Shown: piece after piece, positions 23,376 to 35,169 of the stretch
Layout: the number at the start of each line of letters is the position of its first letter
How positions within the stretch are numbered: the stretch's first letter is position 1
Source of the DNA: Gerris lacustris
Taxonomy: Eukaryota > Arthropoda > Insecta > Hemiptera > Gerridae
Length of the DNA stretch: 64,000 nt
Direction of reading: 5' to 3'
Assembly (NCBI GenBank): GCA_951217055.1
Contig: OX578276.1
Coordinates: 67,352,144 to 67,416,143 of the forward strand
Notes under the pieces: generated by a model
The model's input: the letters and a program-made list of their open reading frames with translations, nothing else
What the model was told of the DNA's origin: nothing
Databases searched by the model: none
Position numbers and translations under genes: made by a program

Positions 23376-24150
23376 AACGTATTAAATTGAAGTTATTAAT
23401 ACCCTAAAAACCTGAATTTGATGTATATAATATATATACAATATACAGGTTGGCAAAAAAAAACCCGCACTTTTTTGAACACTTATAGCTCAACTTCTGT
23501 AGTAGATAGAGATATGGGGTTTCCGGGGTCTGATAACTACATTCTTCTACATTAAATTTCATATATATAACTTTAAAAACGATTGAGTGAAAGCCACGCA
23601 ATGACGGTTTGAAATAGGGTCTTAAAAAAAGTCGTTGCCCAGGTAGTAATCTTGTCTGGTATTATACTTAGAGTAAATACCCTTAAGAATAAATTACCAT
23701 ATGGTGAAGAGGGGGGGGGGGGTCTTTGTAGGTAAGGGGGAGGAGTCCCTCAGTGTTATAACAAACATTGAAGATGTTTTAAGCACAATGTTGCCTGAAG
23801 TCTGGACAATTCTCTTGCAAGTATTGAATTGTTTGCAAGGAGCGATGGGACTGGGTAACATCTTGCATAGACGTGTAATTTAGCATTTGATCTTAAGTTT
23901 CAGGCAAAATTGTGCTTAACCCATCTTCTTGCATAACTTTATAGAATCGCTGTATTATAATTACAATATTATTACTACCCCTAACTTTTAATTTATGTTA
24001 AATTTTGTATGTATAAGTTATGATATTAAATCCCTTTTGATTCGTACTAACTATAGTAGTTCTGTGAACAGTAGACCTCAATAGTTAAAATAACAAATCA
24101 GGTTTTGAGCTTAGGTTAAAAATAGTGTGCCAGTAAAGAAGTAATTACCA
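23376..24150. other. Spacer with an isolated TIR-like end and an inverted repeat
   Basis: ACAGGTTGGCAAAAAAAAAC near 23445 resembles a mariner-superfamily terminus, but no partner end was found. AAGCACAATGTTGCCTGAAG (about 23780) has an inverted partner at about 23896-23920. Confidence 0.3.
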
Positions 24151-25760
24151 TTTCTAAAACAGAGGTACACAACTATGTACCCCTCATGGACAGGGTACAG
24201 TAAGAAATTAAGGTTCTCCTTTCGCGCACACTTTACTACTATAAAGTAGTAAGTACAATATGAGTTTCAGCCCGATCATATGAAAAGCAAAAACGGTACA
24301 GTAAAACAAATACAAAGTAAGGTATTTTTGCGAATTTCGACAAACCGGTACCAGAAGTACCCTTTTATGTACAGAAATACAGAAATAATTTTTCTCAGTG
24401 CAACCGCATTATAAGGCCTCAGTAGGCCTACATAAAGATACCTTTATAAAACATTAACAATCAAAATTTAGCCTTCACAGTACCCAGACTTTAAGTACCT
24501 TTTGTACCAAAAGTACTAAAAGTACTTAAATTAAATGTCTATCTTGGGTTTTAAATATTATATTGTATTAGGTTCTAAAAAGACAATATTGTCACACAAT
24601 AATCTTAGGAGCAAAGTGGTCAACAGTGGACTACCTGGCACTTTTTGAAACTATTTGTTATTCAAAAGGGTCTGAAACGTGACTTTTTTAGAATAAAAAT
24701 GAATAAATTTGTACCTTTTTAAAGTACGTTTTAAGGGCTTTCCAACGATACCAAACACGACCGGCCAGCAACTATTTTTACCTTTTCTTTAACAGAGATG
24801 CACAACTTTGTACCCCTCATGTACCCGGTATAGTGATAAATTTAAGGGTTCCCTTTCGCGTACACTTTACTACTATAAAGTACTAAATACCACATGAGTT
24901 TCAGCCCTATCCTATGAAATGCAAAAACTGTGTACAATGACCAAAAAGTAGCGGTTTTCGACCGATTTTTCCAAACCGGTACAATAAGTACAAAAATAAG
25001 TAGAAATAAAAAATAAATTTCAATAAAATGGGTACAAAGGCAATAAAAACCACACACTTTTGAGTAAAAAGCTGCAATTGTTTTATTTTTTTTTTACAGT
25101 GTGGCCTACAACTACCTTCGTACTAAAAGTACCTCTGTACCCAAACCCACAAAGGTACAGGTCCGAAAAGGGTACAGAGCGTTCAAATGTTATTTGGCGT
25201 AACTATTGACCGAAGGAAATTTTTGAGATGATAAATCCCTCGACGCTATTAGCCTCACAGTGGGGTAACCTACCCCCTACCCGGCACTCTAAAGTACAAA
25301 AGGGTACTAAAGTACCAACCGAGTACATTTATCGAAAATATTTTTGAACACATTGGGTACATTTTAAAAGACCATTCCAACGATACCTCTGTCAAATCGG
25401 TACAACGTCCCCTTCTGGTTGCGGCTACCCAAAGAGGACGTCCTTCACATAGACGTAGCTCCCGAAGTAGGAATCAGAAATATAAAAACCAACCGGATTC
25501 TTAAAGAGGACAATTTGACCTAAAGTCCGGTACCCTTTTGAACCCCGTCCAGGTACAGAAGGTCAAAGTCGAAATTTCCGAAAAACACGATTTTCTTGTG
25601 TTTTTCGCCTAGATACTCGACTTCCCCCCCTCGAAGGTACTAAAAAAAGGGGATTGCGCTTACCCCTTGAAGACATTTTTATATGATAGGAAGCAGAGTA
25701 GGAGAGTACTTTTTTCGCGAAAATAAGTACCATCGAGTTTAAAAGCAAAACACTGTTTTT
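24150..25760. repeat. GTAC-rich block with tandem duplication
   Basis: GTAC occurs far more often than in the flanks, commonly as GGTACC, AAGTACTT or TTTGTACC (for example 24500-24540). The stretch starting near 24166 (tacccctcatg...ttcgcgcacactttactactataaagta...atgagtttcagccc) recurs from about 24796 with roughly 85% identity by eye, a tandem duplication with a ~630-bp period. No open frame of note. The origin is unknown. Confidence 0.6.
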
Positions 25761-27367
25761 CGCTTTAATGGGCCAGAAACGTGAACATTTTTAAAATGTT
25801 TTTGCATCACTTTTAAAATCTTCCCAAGGGCTTTTAAACGATATACGACACCCCAAACCAAATATCTCAGGTTTTCTGATCGGCGAAAAAAAAAAATCCC
25901 GATGTCGCCCCTAAGCAGGGGTTAACGTAAAAAAAAGTTCTCGTTACCGGCTATGGACCTCTGCGGGATCTACAAAAGCCTTGAAAAAAAAATTAAAATT
26001 TTCAATTATTTCAAAAGTTATACATAAAAACGTGTTAAAAAAAGTCCTTTTTGACCGTAGACGATTTCCCGTTGAAAATAAACCCATTTCCCGGAAAATT
26101 TCCCGGCATATAGCATTTTTCCCTAAAAATAAACTATAACCTTAACAATTTTTAGAAAACTGCCTGCGTCTCTACGGCAAACACACCCATCAGTACAAAA
26201 ATAAAAAAAAACACCCTATTTCGCCCTTTTGGGCCAATTTTCACCATTAAGGAGTGGTTTAAAACTGCCCTTACCCTATGTTGGGTCAAGTGATTTTTAA
26301 GGTTCCTAACCGATTTTGACATTACCAACTCGAAATTTTTCCGAAAATCAAGAGGGGAATAATTATTTTTTGTTTTTTGCCGTGGCGCCTTAAAATAATA
26401 GTATATTATGTTACAAGGCTGTGAAGTGGGTTTTTTCTTTACCGCGGCAATTACATTTACTGTCGAGCGAAGCGAGACAGTAAATATTGCCAAGGTATGC
26501 CAAGGTAGTGCGCGTAGCATATGCTATTTTTTCCGAGGTAGCAGACAATGAAAAAACATTAAATATTAATCGCTAATCAATATATAATAATAAGAAATAT
26601 TAGTACATACTTAAGACTTAAAAAAAGAAACCTTATAAAGAGGTTACACTATAAGAAAAGATAAATAAAACGCATTGACATCTAGCGGATTTTAATCGTA
26701 CTAGAAGCATTTCTACAAAGACTGCAGCGGTACTAACGGAAGTTTTGACAACTACCCGCCGGACATAAAAAATCTTTTAGTTCCTAGGACATAAAAGATT
26801 TTTTCTTAACAGCTAGGAGTAATGAAAAGATTTTTTAAGTCCACGTAATGAAAAAATGGATTTTAGCTATGTCTTTTAGGCTCTAAAGTTACTATTTCAC
26901 AGCCTACCACGGAAAAAGTAAATTTTTATCCCCCCTCCCCTATTCGACGGACAGTGAAGTTGTGCCCCCACCCCACACCATAGCTTGGTCGTAAACTGGG
27001 TTTCTTAAATAATATTTTTGTGAACTCGGGTTGTAATTCTGAAGTAAGGGATTTTTTATCTCTTTGGAGGACTAGGTCTTTGAAGAAATGCATGCATACC
27101 TATTAACATAAAATGTATATCGGGTTTATTTGGTTACATTGTAAAGACAGAAAGAATTAACCCAATTTGGATGCAGCAAAACAGAAAATCTGACTTTTAT
27201 TTACAAAATAACCTTCAGGATAATATTATATCAACAAAATAACTGCCGTTGAAATTTTCAACAAGAGCCTCCGTTGAAATTTTCCAATATTTTGTAATAC
27301 TTTATTTATTGCTTTTGGACATTTTTTTTTTAATCTTACTTTAAAAAGGAATAATAAATAAATATGA
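25761..27367. other. Unassigned sequence
   Basis: The part up to about 26450 continues the odd composition of the GTAC block with fewer GTAC words. A 31-bp hairpin lies at 26455-26485. A 122-codon minus-strand frame (26152-26520) has no recognisable motif. The remainder is AT-rich. Confidence 0.4.
26455..26485. repeat. Perfect hairpin with GAGCGAAGCGA loop
   Basis: ATTTACTGTC and GACAGTAAAT pair around an 11-nt loop. GCGAAGCGAG loops are typical of repeat termini in insects, so this may be the end of an element. Confidence 0.5.
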
Positions 27368-27938
27368 TAGTACATTACGCGTCTAGTGCAGAAAGTAGCA
27401 TTTTGCATGCGATTGTGGAGTTTGCACCCGAGCGATAGCGAGGGTAGTAAAACCACAAGAGCATAAAGCAAAATGCAGTTTTCGCACGAGTTGCGTACCG
27501 TACTTTATCTACGATTGTGGATTTTAATAATAAATACAGAATAAAATGTAATATACTTCCTGTATGTAAGTTCGTATTTCTCTTTTGATTAAGATGACAT
27601 TAATTCATTGAATTAATTATTTCGGGAGGCGTATTATTCTCCTCATTTTCGTTATAATCACTTAAATCACTTTATTGTTTTTCACTAAAAACTCGATATA
27701 AACAGTTACTATAATTAAACAAACAGCAAATTAGTTTTGTTAAATGTAAACAAACTAGCTAATCGTGCGTGAAGAATTCCTTCTTATTTCCGACCTAGGG
27801 CGGAAAAAAGAGGAATTCCTCACCTTATCGCACCATTATGAAACGCACATGCACAATGAATACAGCTACTAAAAGAATCACTTTCCACGCATCTAAACAG
27901 AGATATAATGTTTATATTTCGTATTAATCGTAGACAAA
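27368..27938 (-). mobile_element. Element P, copy 2
   Basis: Aligned with copy 1 nearly throughout: TAGTACATTACGCG end, terminal hairpin, TTTATCTACGATTG block, ORF start region, CCTAGG-centred palindrome (about 27775-27820, with GAATTCC at both outer ends) and the CAATCGTAGA-type far end. On the minus strand the start codon is mutated (ATAA where copy 4 has ATGA) and the same 16-bp deletion as copy 1 is present, so copies 1 and 2 share a disabled ancestor. Confidence 0.7.
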
Positions 27939-29189
27939 GAATAATTCGTAGCTCATTAATATTTTAAGATGATAATACGAGTAGAACAAGATCCTTTACT
28001 TGAGAATACTAAATAATAGTTTTTAATAACTTTTCCATCAAGTATTTAGGTCAAAATAAATTTAAAAAAGAGGCAAGGTCAGTTGTATTTATTTAATGGT
28101 ACGACCTACTATAGGCTTCTGGTAGGAATAAAACTGTTTGTCTGTGATGGTGAAGGAAATTTATTTAAAAAAGGCCCTAATCCTTCAGACAAAGTAAGCC
28201 CTCCAGACCAGACCGAAGTTAAAACCTATTAGTATAATGAGCTATGACGCCAAAACGCTCTGGGAAGGGATAACCCCCTTGGTTTCTGTGGGCAAAAATC
28301 TACCTCCAAGTTGGAATGGGGGGGGGGGGCTTTTTTAAAGGAAATGGCTGAATTTCCTCCCGAGGGGGCAGCCCCCAAACCTTGAGCCAAAATAATTTAT
28401 CGCTTAGTTAGAGCCGGCCCTTTTCCGTCTCCCTGCTCCTTCCTCGCTTTAGCCAGGAAAAAATAATAAACCTATTTTCATGCCAATACAACCATTTTCA
28501 AGGATTTCGTTCCTTATCCCATCAACTTAGCGACACCTTGTTATTTACGAGTAATACAGATATAATATTACTCAGATTTTGATATATTTACGAAAAAAAG
28601 ATATACGAATTTACTAAACGTTAACTAAATTGATAAATTAACATGTGAGCGCAAATAATTTAAAATATTTGTTCTTATCTCATTCATACGAATAAAGAGA
28701 AAGAATATGATTTAAAAAAAAATTGTTTATTTGATGGTATAAATTTAGTGAACGCAAAATATTTCAGCATGGAAAAATAATTTTAGGTAAATAAATTCTG
28801 TTTATTGGAATAATTGGGACATAATATCTAGATAAAGTGTGTACAAGAATAAATAACTATGAAGTGATGAATATCTATGTTTAAATTTATTTCAAAAAAC
28901 AAGAAATTAACCCGCTTCGACAGAACTTTTTATAATCTTAACCGTCAGTTTGTTCTTGTTGAAATGCTAAATAAAGAATATTTGAGAGTGTTATCATTAT
29001 AAACATGAACATAGATACCTTATACATTTTTATCTTTATTGTTTTTATATGCTAAGGTTACAAATATAAACACAAAATATATTCATGTGGATTTTTTTTT
29101 CTTAAAGATACAAGGAATAATAACTATAATATGGAATAGTTTCAAACATAGCAAATACAACAAAACAGTTATAAAGTAATATAACTTAA
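27939..29189. other. AT-rich spacer with a hAT-like end fragment
   Basis: A G-rich stretch at 28315-28440 (G run, then CCTCCCGAGGGGGCAGCCCCC and GAGCCGGCCC) resembles a hAT-family terminus; no partner was found. The remainder is AT-rich without features. Confidence 0.4.
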
Positions 29190-29625
29190 TTATAATAATA
29201 ATAAAGCTTTATTCACAGAAAAGAACTTAATCTGAACTTACATAATATGAGGAAGCCATCCCATGGCCCTTAGGCCGTCAGGAGAGGTTTCGAAAAATGA
29301 ATAAATAAACAGGTAGAATAAAAAAAGAAAAATTAATAACCAAAACAAAAAGCACAATTTTCTGTACCTACATCCATGTTTTTTTTGTGTTTTTTTTCCA
29401 ATAGTGATTTAATAAGGTTAGTTTAATATGGTTGCGATTGTATGCTGTAGGAGCTAGAGAAGTATCTTTGCAAAAAAAGGTTAATAATATAGAAAAAATA
29501 ATAATATAGAAAAAAGGAAACAAAACTTGGTTCGTAAACCCATTTATAGAAAAAATAATCAAAATAAAAAGGAAATAGAGTGGAACACTTGAGACCAAAG
29601 TTAACAAAACACCTGGGGAAATGTA

Positions 29626-29840
29626 TTTATCAAATGAGGATATCCTTAACGTCGATACTTGCTTGATCTGGGGATCACTGGACCGGTTTTTGCTAAACGC
29701 CATCATCAACTTCATTCTCACATGAATTCTCTGATTGTAGACTCGATGAGTGCTACGAGAGACTTCGACTCTGCTGATGATGGCGTTTAACCGAAACCGG
29801 TCCAGTGACGGTAGGGATATCCTCATTTGATAACTTAAGA
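29626..29840. repeat. Inverted repeat carrying hammerhead-like cores
   Basis: TTATCAAATGAGGATATCC at 29626 pairs with GGATATCCTCATTTGATAA ending near 29834, and ACTGGACCGGTTT pairs with AAACCGGTCCAGT. Each arm includes GATGATGGCGTTTA. The plus arm has CTGATGA (29774-29780), a short GG/CC stem-loop and GAAAC (29793-29797). The opposing arm has decayed versions (TTGATGA, AAAAAC). Confidence 0.7.
29774..29811 (+). ncRNA. Hammerhead ribozyme-like core
   Basis: CTGATGA, stem II candidate TGGCGTTTAACC, then GAAACCGG: the order and spacing of the conserved hammerhead core. Stems I and III cannot be confirmed by eye. Hammerheads are known in Penelope-like retroelements and other repeats, so a mobile-element origin is likely. 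Confidence 0.35.
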
Positions 29841-29923
29841 ACTTGCGGTAACAACTTACCATTTGACTTTAAATATACGTGTATGTATGTATAATATACA
29901 CCCATACAATAATATATAAGTAG

Positions 29924-30325
29924 TCAGTAATTAAAGTCTTCTATAAAAAAAAAGAACTGTCTGTATTTTGTGCTCCTCCTTAAATATGTCACTAGAGGGG
30001 CCCATCTCCCACTCCCCAGCAGCTCCGTGTAGTCCTCCAAGGACAATCTAGTTTTACCAAGATAAGCTTTCTTATATTCTTGGAGGATAGGACAGGCCAC
30101 CAAGAAGTAGAAGCCATCCTCCCTTGTTTTTAAATTACATAGTGAGCATAATGTAGCTTGGTCTTCTCGTCCCGGCCTGAAGTTTAGGGTAATATGTTCA
30201 CCCTGAGCCATAAAAACCCAGCTGGCAATACGTCTGTCGGAAATCAAGTTCAGGTAAGTATTTTCAGTTTTTGGACTTAGTCTGTAGTAGAGCGAGAGAA
30301 ACTGCGCCTTAACTGCTTTGGCCAC
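29924..30325 (-). pseudogene. LINE ORF2 C-terminus (zinc-knuckle region)
   Basis: 133 codons remain open on the minus strand. CSLCNLKTREDGFYFLVACP gives the C-x2-C...C pattern seen at the C-terminus of jockey/I-type reverse-transcriptase ORFs, normally CxxCN..ED.FHFL..CP; the second His of that pattern is not kept (FYFL). WAPLVTYLRRSTKYRQF further matches the W..L..YL....RYR end of these proteins. Upstream coding continues in another frame (about 30395-30330), so there is a frameshift. Reverse transcriptase and endonuclease domains are absent. Clade assignment is inference. Confidence 0.6.
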
Positions 30326-30400
30326 ATTTTCTTCTCTGGCTTGAGCTTTAACCAGAAATATTATTTTGGTAAAGCTGAATTTTAAGCTCCTCGGGCTTAG

Positions 30401-31526
30401 TCGCTAATTCTGTATAACTTAATTATATAATTACCCTAATTGCTTGACATGTGAACCACCTTTTTAGGATCCGTTGTAATTTCCTGTGTTTGTCTTGTTA
30501 ACACACGTACCTCCAAGAGTACTAAACACACAAATTTTAAATTTTGCATTTATGTTGTGTGTAATAACCCAAACCCAGGAAAATTTAGGGAAGCCACCAA
30601 AAATAATCCCTCAAAAAAAAAGGTTGAAGTTAGTTGACTTTTAAATGTTTAAATGCGTCATGTGGAGGGTTCAATGAAAGAAGAGGACAACCTTAATACA
30701 CAAATATATATATAATTTTTTTTTTTTTTTTAACAAGTCGTCTTTGCGCAATGTGAAAAATTGTGTTTTGTTAAATAATTGCCAACTTATCTATTACCGT
30801 ATATATTTAATTACCTTTGTGTCTACTTAAATCACATAATTGGCAAACTATTATTTTTAACTATTTATTTTACATACTAACTAGAACAGATTTGTGAAAT
30901 AACGTTGAAGAATGTCTAATTCACTCTTTCTCGAAAAAGACCCTCAACAAGATAAGAAGGACACTCTAAAAGTATATTATTTGTTTATAATGTATATTTC
31001 AATAAGTTTTATCTAATGAAAAGAGAGTTATGTTTTATCTCACACTAAATATAGGAAATAAATATTCGGTATAAGAAGTAACATTATATATATTAAGTAT
31101 TTTATTTGAACCAAATAAAAAAACTGTTTTCTTTATCAAGTTTCTGCTTAAGAAATATCATATTTTACTTATATCATCTTTTTACTCTACTTGAAATTCC
31201 AACTTCTATTTTTTCAACTTTTGCACCTCCATTGTGAAGTTCTTCGCAGTACGAACTTAGCACGATATATTTATATTACGTTTTCAAAACGAACTCAGTC
31301 AAACAACTATATTATTAAACTGTAAACCAATAAATAAAATTTGTTAACTAAACTTTACCAACATTGCCCCACGTTTTGATTAAGTTATTTTTCGACATTG
31401 AAAACAATAGACATACTCACAAACTAACTCAGTAGGCAAGCATTTTTGTCATCATCTTTATGCATCAACATATGTGTAGAAGTTAAGCACGCACTTACGC
31501 TTAACTAACTCGAATGTATATAATAA
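30401..31526. other. AT-rich spacer, nothing recognised
   Basis: AT-rich DNA with a poly(T) run near 30718-30732. No gene or element is evident. Confidence 0.5.
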
Positions 31527-33010
31527 CTAGGTGGATTCCAGCTGCTTCGCTACGGAGTGTGTTATAATAATGTTTTTTTTTTTTTTTACTTTATTGGTTT
31601 GTCAACTATACTGTAAAGAAAAAACAAAATTATTTTACTAAGCAAGAATATTCAGAAATTATAGAGTTTCCTAAATTCATTCTCCTTTATTTCTATACAC
31701 CCCTCGCATTGGATAAAATAATTGGCATAAGTCCTTGCATTAGTCATTGATTCCGACAACTGGAAAAACATTTTTAAAAAGTAGAGGTATTTTCGCCTAG
31801 GATCTTATCACATCCATGGATTATAATTGGAATCATCTTTTATTAACATATTACACTATAAAGAGAAGCTCTTTCCTTTAGGAATTAACTTCTTAACTTC
31901 AGAAGATCAGTCTAGAGTCTAGGCTCAATTTCACTTTTTTTCTGTGACCCTAATCCTCCTTTAGGGATCAAATTTCAGAATGTCGTATCTTGATAGACAT
32001 CAATATTATTTTATAAACTATCATATCAAATACAATTTATTTTATTTTAGCGTTTCAAAGAAGTTGATGATAACTATATAGCAGGGGTGAGCAAATGCTG
32101 CTCTTAGTTAAGTGCGTCTCTCATTCAAAAATGTATACCTTTATAGTATAAACTTTTAAAAGTTCGAAATTTATATTTGCATGTTTTGTAAACCAATTTA
32201 TTTGTGATATTATTCAAGGTTTGTTGAAAAATTGGCTAAGAAATTTGAGTTACGTAGTAAAATAGGGTCAGGCATTGCAAACGCAGCACAAATCTACTTC
32301 TACAGTTAATTTTAGTAACTCAAACCAGAATTAAAATATTCAGATTTAAAGAACTGCAGAATTTAAAAACTTAAAATTAATTTTAAAACTTTCAGATTTT
32401 AAGGCTTGTAGTCTAATTTCATTTTATGGTACAACATATTGCTATGTACTCTACAATGAAGTTCATGAAGTCAAAGTATCGTTCTTAGTTCATCTCACAG
32501 AATTGCTGCGGGCGTATTTTTAACAAATTTCACGTAATATTTCCAAGATTTGGCCTATATAATTGACCAAAGTTCTTCGCTCACCGTTTATTTTATTTTT
32601 TAAATAATTATTTGCATTGTCTCTCTTTTAATCGTATTTTCTTTTATGTGTAATTTACATAGCGCACTTACGACTTGTGTAGAATATATGCAAATATATT
32701 AATTAAATTAACTTTTAATTTCTGAATTTAACGCTACGTAATTATAGTGAGACTCATACTAATACATGAAAAACCGGAATAGGGCTCTCATTGACCTCAT
32801 GCGTGTCCACCACTGTTATATCGTAAGGGGGCTTATGATTTCAAATACGTATTATTATGGCGCTAACTTTAATCAAAAATATAGATTAGAAAACCCTTTT
32901 AACAAAAGTTGTTTGTCATAAAAAGTAGCTAACTTCCAAATTTCAGGGTTCTAGTAAAATTGCTCCCAAAGATATCTTTGAATTCTGCTTATAAATAGCC
33001 ACCATCTTGG
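31527..33010 (-). mobile_element. Helitron copy, 5' end not found
   Basis: CTAG at 31527-31530 is followed by a variant of the terminal hairpin (CTGCTTCGCTACGGAGTGTG), the minus-strand 3' end. The body at 31730-32010 matches 61850-62150 of the Helitron at 61659-63738. Sequence at 32878-33010 (gctaacttccaaatttcagggttctagtaaaattg, CCACCATCTTGG) matches the Helitron interior around 2380-2470. No TTTTATATATATAGA 5' end is visible on this side, so it is truncated or diverged. Confidence 0.6.
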
Positions 33011-33449
33011 ATTAAATGTATACCCTTACCTTATTGACTTATTTCTAATGTGAATCCTATTATCCATCAAAATAATTTCTCAATTCCAATACCTTTTTTG
33101 TACTAAAAGAACCTTTACATACGTAGCTAATCGAAATTTTAAAATCACAGTGTTAAAAGTATATTATATTAAAATAGTGATTTAGTTGAAGAGCATAATT
33201 AATGAATATAACCAGCTTATTTTCACTGTAAGCCCAATAACTGAAAAAGAAGATTACAAAAAGAGACATAATGTGTATTTTTATATCTTGAGTTCATTAC
33301 TAAAAAACTTTGTTTTTAATCAAATATATCTATTCAAATATATACAAAAACACTGAAAATGTTAAAAGAATGGTAAACTATCAAGAACTAGACTCTGTGA
33401 ATGTGAAGTAAATGTAGAAACAAATTTAATATATTTATATATATATATA
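33011..33449. other. AT-rich spacer before foldback
   Basis: AT-rich sequence ending in a short (TA)n run that forms the target of the next element. Nothing coding is seen. Confidence 0.5.
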
Positions 33450-35068
33450 CAGGGTGTTCCGCATAAGTACCTACAGAGAAAAACCTATGAATCTACATCA
33501 AATTTCTGACCAAAAATGTCAAGTAACCTTGGGTCCTACGGACCTTCGTTTTCGAGATATATCGATATATCGATTTTTTAATTTAGGTCATGTTTTTAGC
33601 CATAAACTAATTAATAAATAAAAATCTAAATAAGATAGAAAGATGCAGTTTACATCATCGTAAAGAGCATTAAATTGTCATTAAGAAATCACTACTTTTA
33701 GTACTTAATACGTTTATAAACTTAGTGATAATGCAAGAAAAACATTAAAATTGGAAATTATATTAAATGTTTATATAACTTGGAGCTTTCATAACTTCTA
33801 TATTTTTATACCTATCGTAATGTTTTAAATGTTTAAAAAACTGCGCCATTTTATAAGCTTTAATTCGATATAGCATTGTCTATAGTTTACGTAAATTTTC
33901 ATAGAGAAATAGTAGAAAAACTATTAGGAAATCAACTTATTAAGTAACCGCTCTATGAATTTTCTGCAATTTTAAAATTAAAATTTGTTTTCTTTTCATA
34001 TGCTGGCGCGGTAGTGTCTGAAGAATAGCAGGGGGTCTGCTCGTGAGTATGCCAGGCAGTTCCAAACAGACGACATCTTTCCTATTATGTACATTTTTCA
34101 AGTTGCCAAACAACAGGCACTGTTGATTGGTTACTGATTCTAGGACCAGTATTAGAAGGGCTTCGGCTGTATTGGGAATTCCAGGGACGCAGATTTTTAG
34201 AATTTTGAAAAGAATTCAACTGTGCCTTCCATGACACTCCCGTCTAGGAGCTGACCATAGCTGACTTTAATGCGAGGGTGCTGCGGGGGTATTGGGATTG
34301 GATATTACAAAGAACTGTGTCACATTTTATTTTGTGGATAGACGAGTCCCTTCTTACAAGAGCTGGTGCTATTAATTTTCACAACACTCATGCAATAAAC
34401 CATGTAATGCAAAACTTGAAAAATTTACATAATAGGAAAGATGTCGTCTGTTTGGAACTGCCTGGCATACTCACGAGCAGACCACCTGCTATTCTTCAGA
34501 CACTACCGCGCCAGCATATGAAAAGAAAACAATCAAATTTTAATTTTAAAATTGCAGAAAATTCATAGAGCGGTTACTTAATAAGTTGATTTCCTAATAG
34601 TTTTTCTACTATTTCTCTATGAAAATTTACGTAAACTATAGACAATGCTATATCGAATTAAAGCTTATAAAATGGCGCAGTTTTTTAAACATTTTAAACA
34701 TTACGATAGGTATAAAAATATAGAAGTTATGAAAGCTCCAAGTTGTATAAACATTTAATATAATTTCCAATTTTAATGTTTTTCTTGCATTATCACTAAG
34801 TTTATAAATGTATTAAGTACTAAAAGTAGTGATTTCTTAATGACAATTTAATGCTCTTTACGATGATGTAAACTGCATCTTTCTATCTTATTTAGATTTT
34901 TATTTATTAATTAGTTTATGGCTAAAAACATGACCTAAATTAAAAAATCGATATATCGATATATCTCGAAAACGAAGGTCCGTAGGACCCAAGGTTACTT
35001 GACATTTTTGGTCAGAAATTTGATGTAGATTCATAGGTTTTTCTCTGTAGGTACTTATGCGGAACACC

Positions 35069-35071
<3 letters not shown>
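33450..35071. mobile_element. Foldback derived from a Tc1/mariner-superfamily element
   Basis: Arms of about 655 bp (33450-34104 and 34413-35071) are near-perfect inverted copies, starting CAGGGTGTTCCGCATAAG and flanked by TA on both sides, as expected for TA-targeting Tc1/mariner-superfamily elements. A ~308-bp loop carries the middle of a transposase gene. The left arm contains the transposase N-terminal coding end, so the right arm is an inverted duplicate of the 5' end and the C-terminal half has been lost. The arms are almost identical, implying recent formation or arm-to-arm conversion. Confidence 0.85.
34038..34403 (+). pseudogene. Transposase relic, N-terminal half
   Basis: Pieces in different frames follow one order: AREYARQFQTDDIFPIMYIF (34038 on), matching the RxYxxRFPxRRxPxxxTF helix-turn-helix start of insect DUF4817-type transposases; LGIPGTQIFRILKRIQ (about 34171), matching their LGISxxxVxRILK motif; then DFNARVLRGYWDWIL and FILWIDESLLTRAGAINFHN (34263-34383), where IDES..TR.G..N.HN carries the first catalytic Asp of the DDE domain. 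Stops occur near 34128 and 34240. The second and third acidic residues lie in the lost half, so it cannot be active. After the HN motif the frame runs into the inverted arm. Confidence 0.7.
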
Positions 35072-35136
<65 letters not shown>

Positions 35137-35160
35137 TTATTTATTTATATATTTATATTT
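35072..35160. repeat. (TA)n microsatellite
   Basis: An uninterrupted TA tract of about 60 bp followed by TTTA repeats, between the foldback and the next Helitron. Confidence 0.95.
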
Positions 35161-35169
35161 ATAGATATA

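Larger units (their letters stand above)
29190..30400 (-). mobile_element. 3' end of a non-LTR retrotransposon (LINE)
   Basis: A minus-strand coding end (30400-29924) is followed by a 3' region and a TTATTATTATTA-type tail at 29190-29205, just after AATAAA (about 29205). A 5'-truncated LINE with a short simple-repeat tail fits this layout. The 3' region is interrupted by the inverted repeat at 29626-29840. Confidence 0.65.

Noticed and set aside
23445..23465. Isolated mariner-like terminus ACAGGTTGGC
   Set aside because: No matching inverted end or transposase fragment was found within several kilobases, so it is noted only in the spacer entry.
26152..26520. 122-codon minus-strand frame
   Set aside because: It is K/N/F-rich, without conserved motif, and overlaps a hairpin; probably chance.
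29368..29862. 164-codon minus-strand frame
   Set aside because: It runs across an inverted repeat and the LINE 3' non-coding region, and it has AT-driven hydrophobic composition with no motif.
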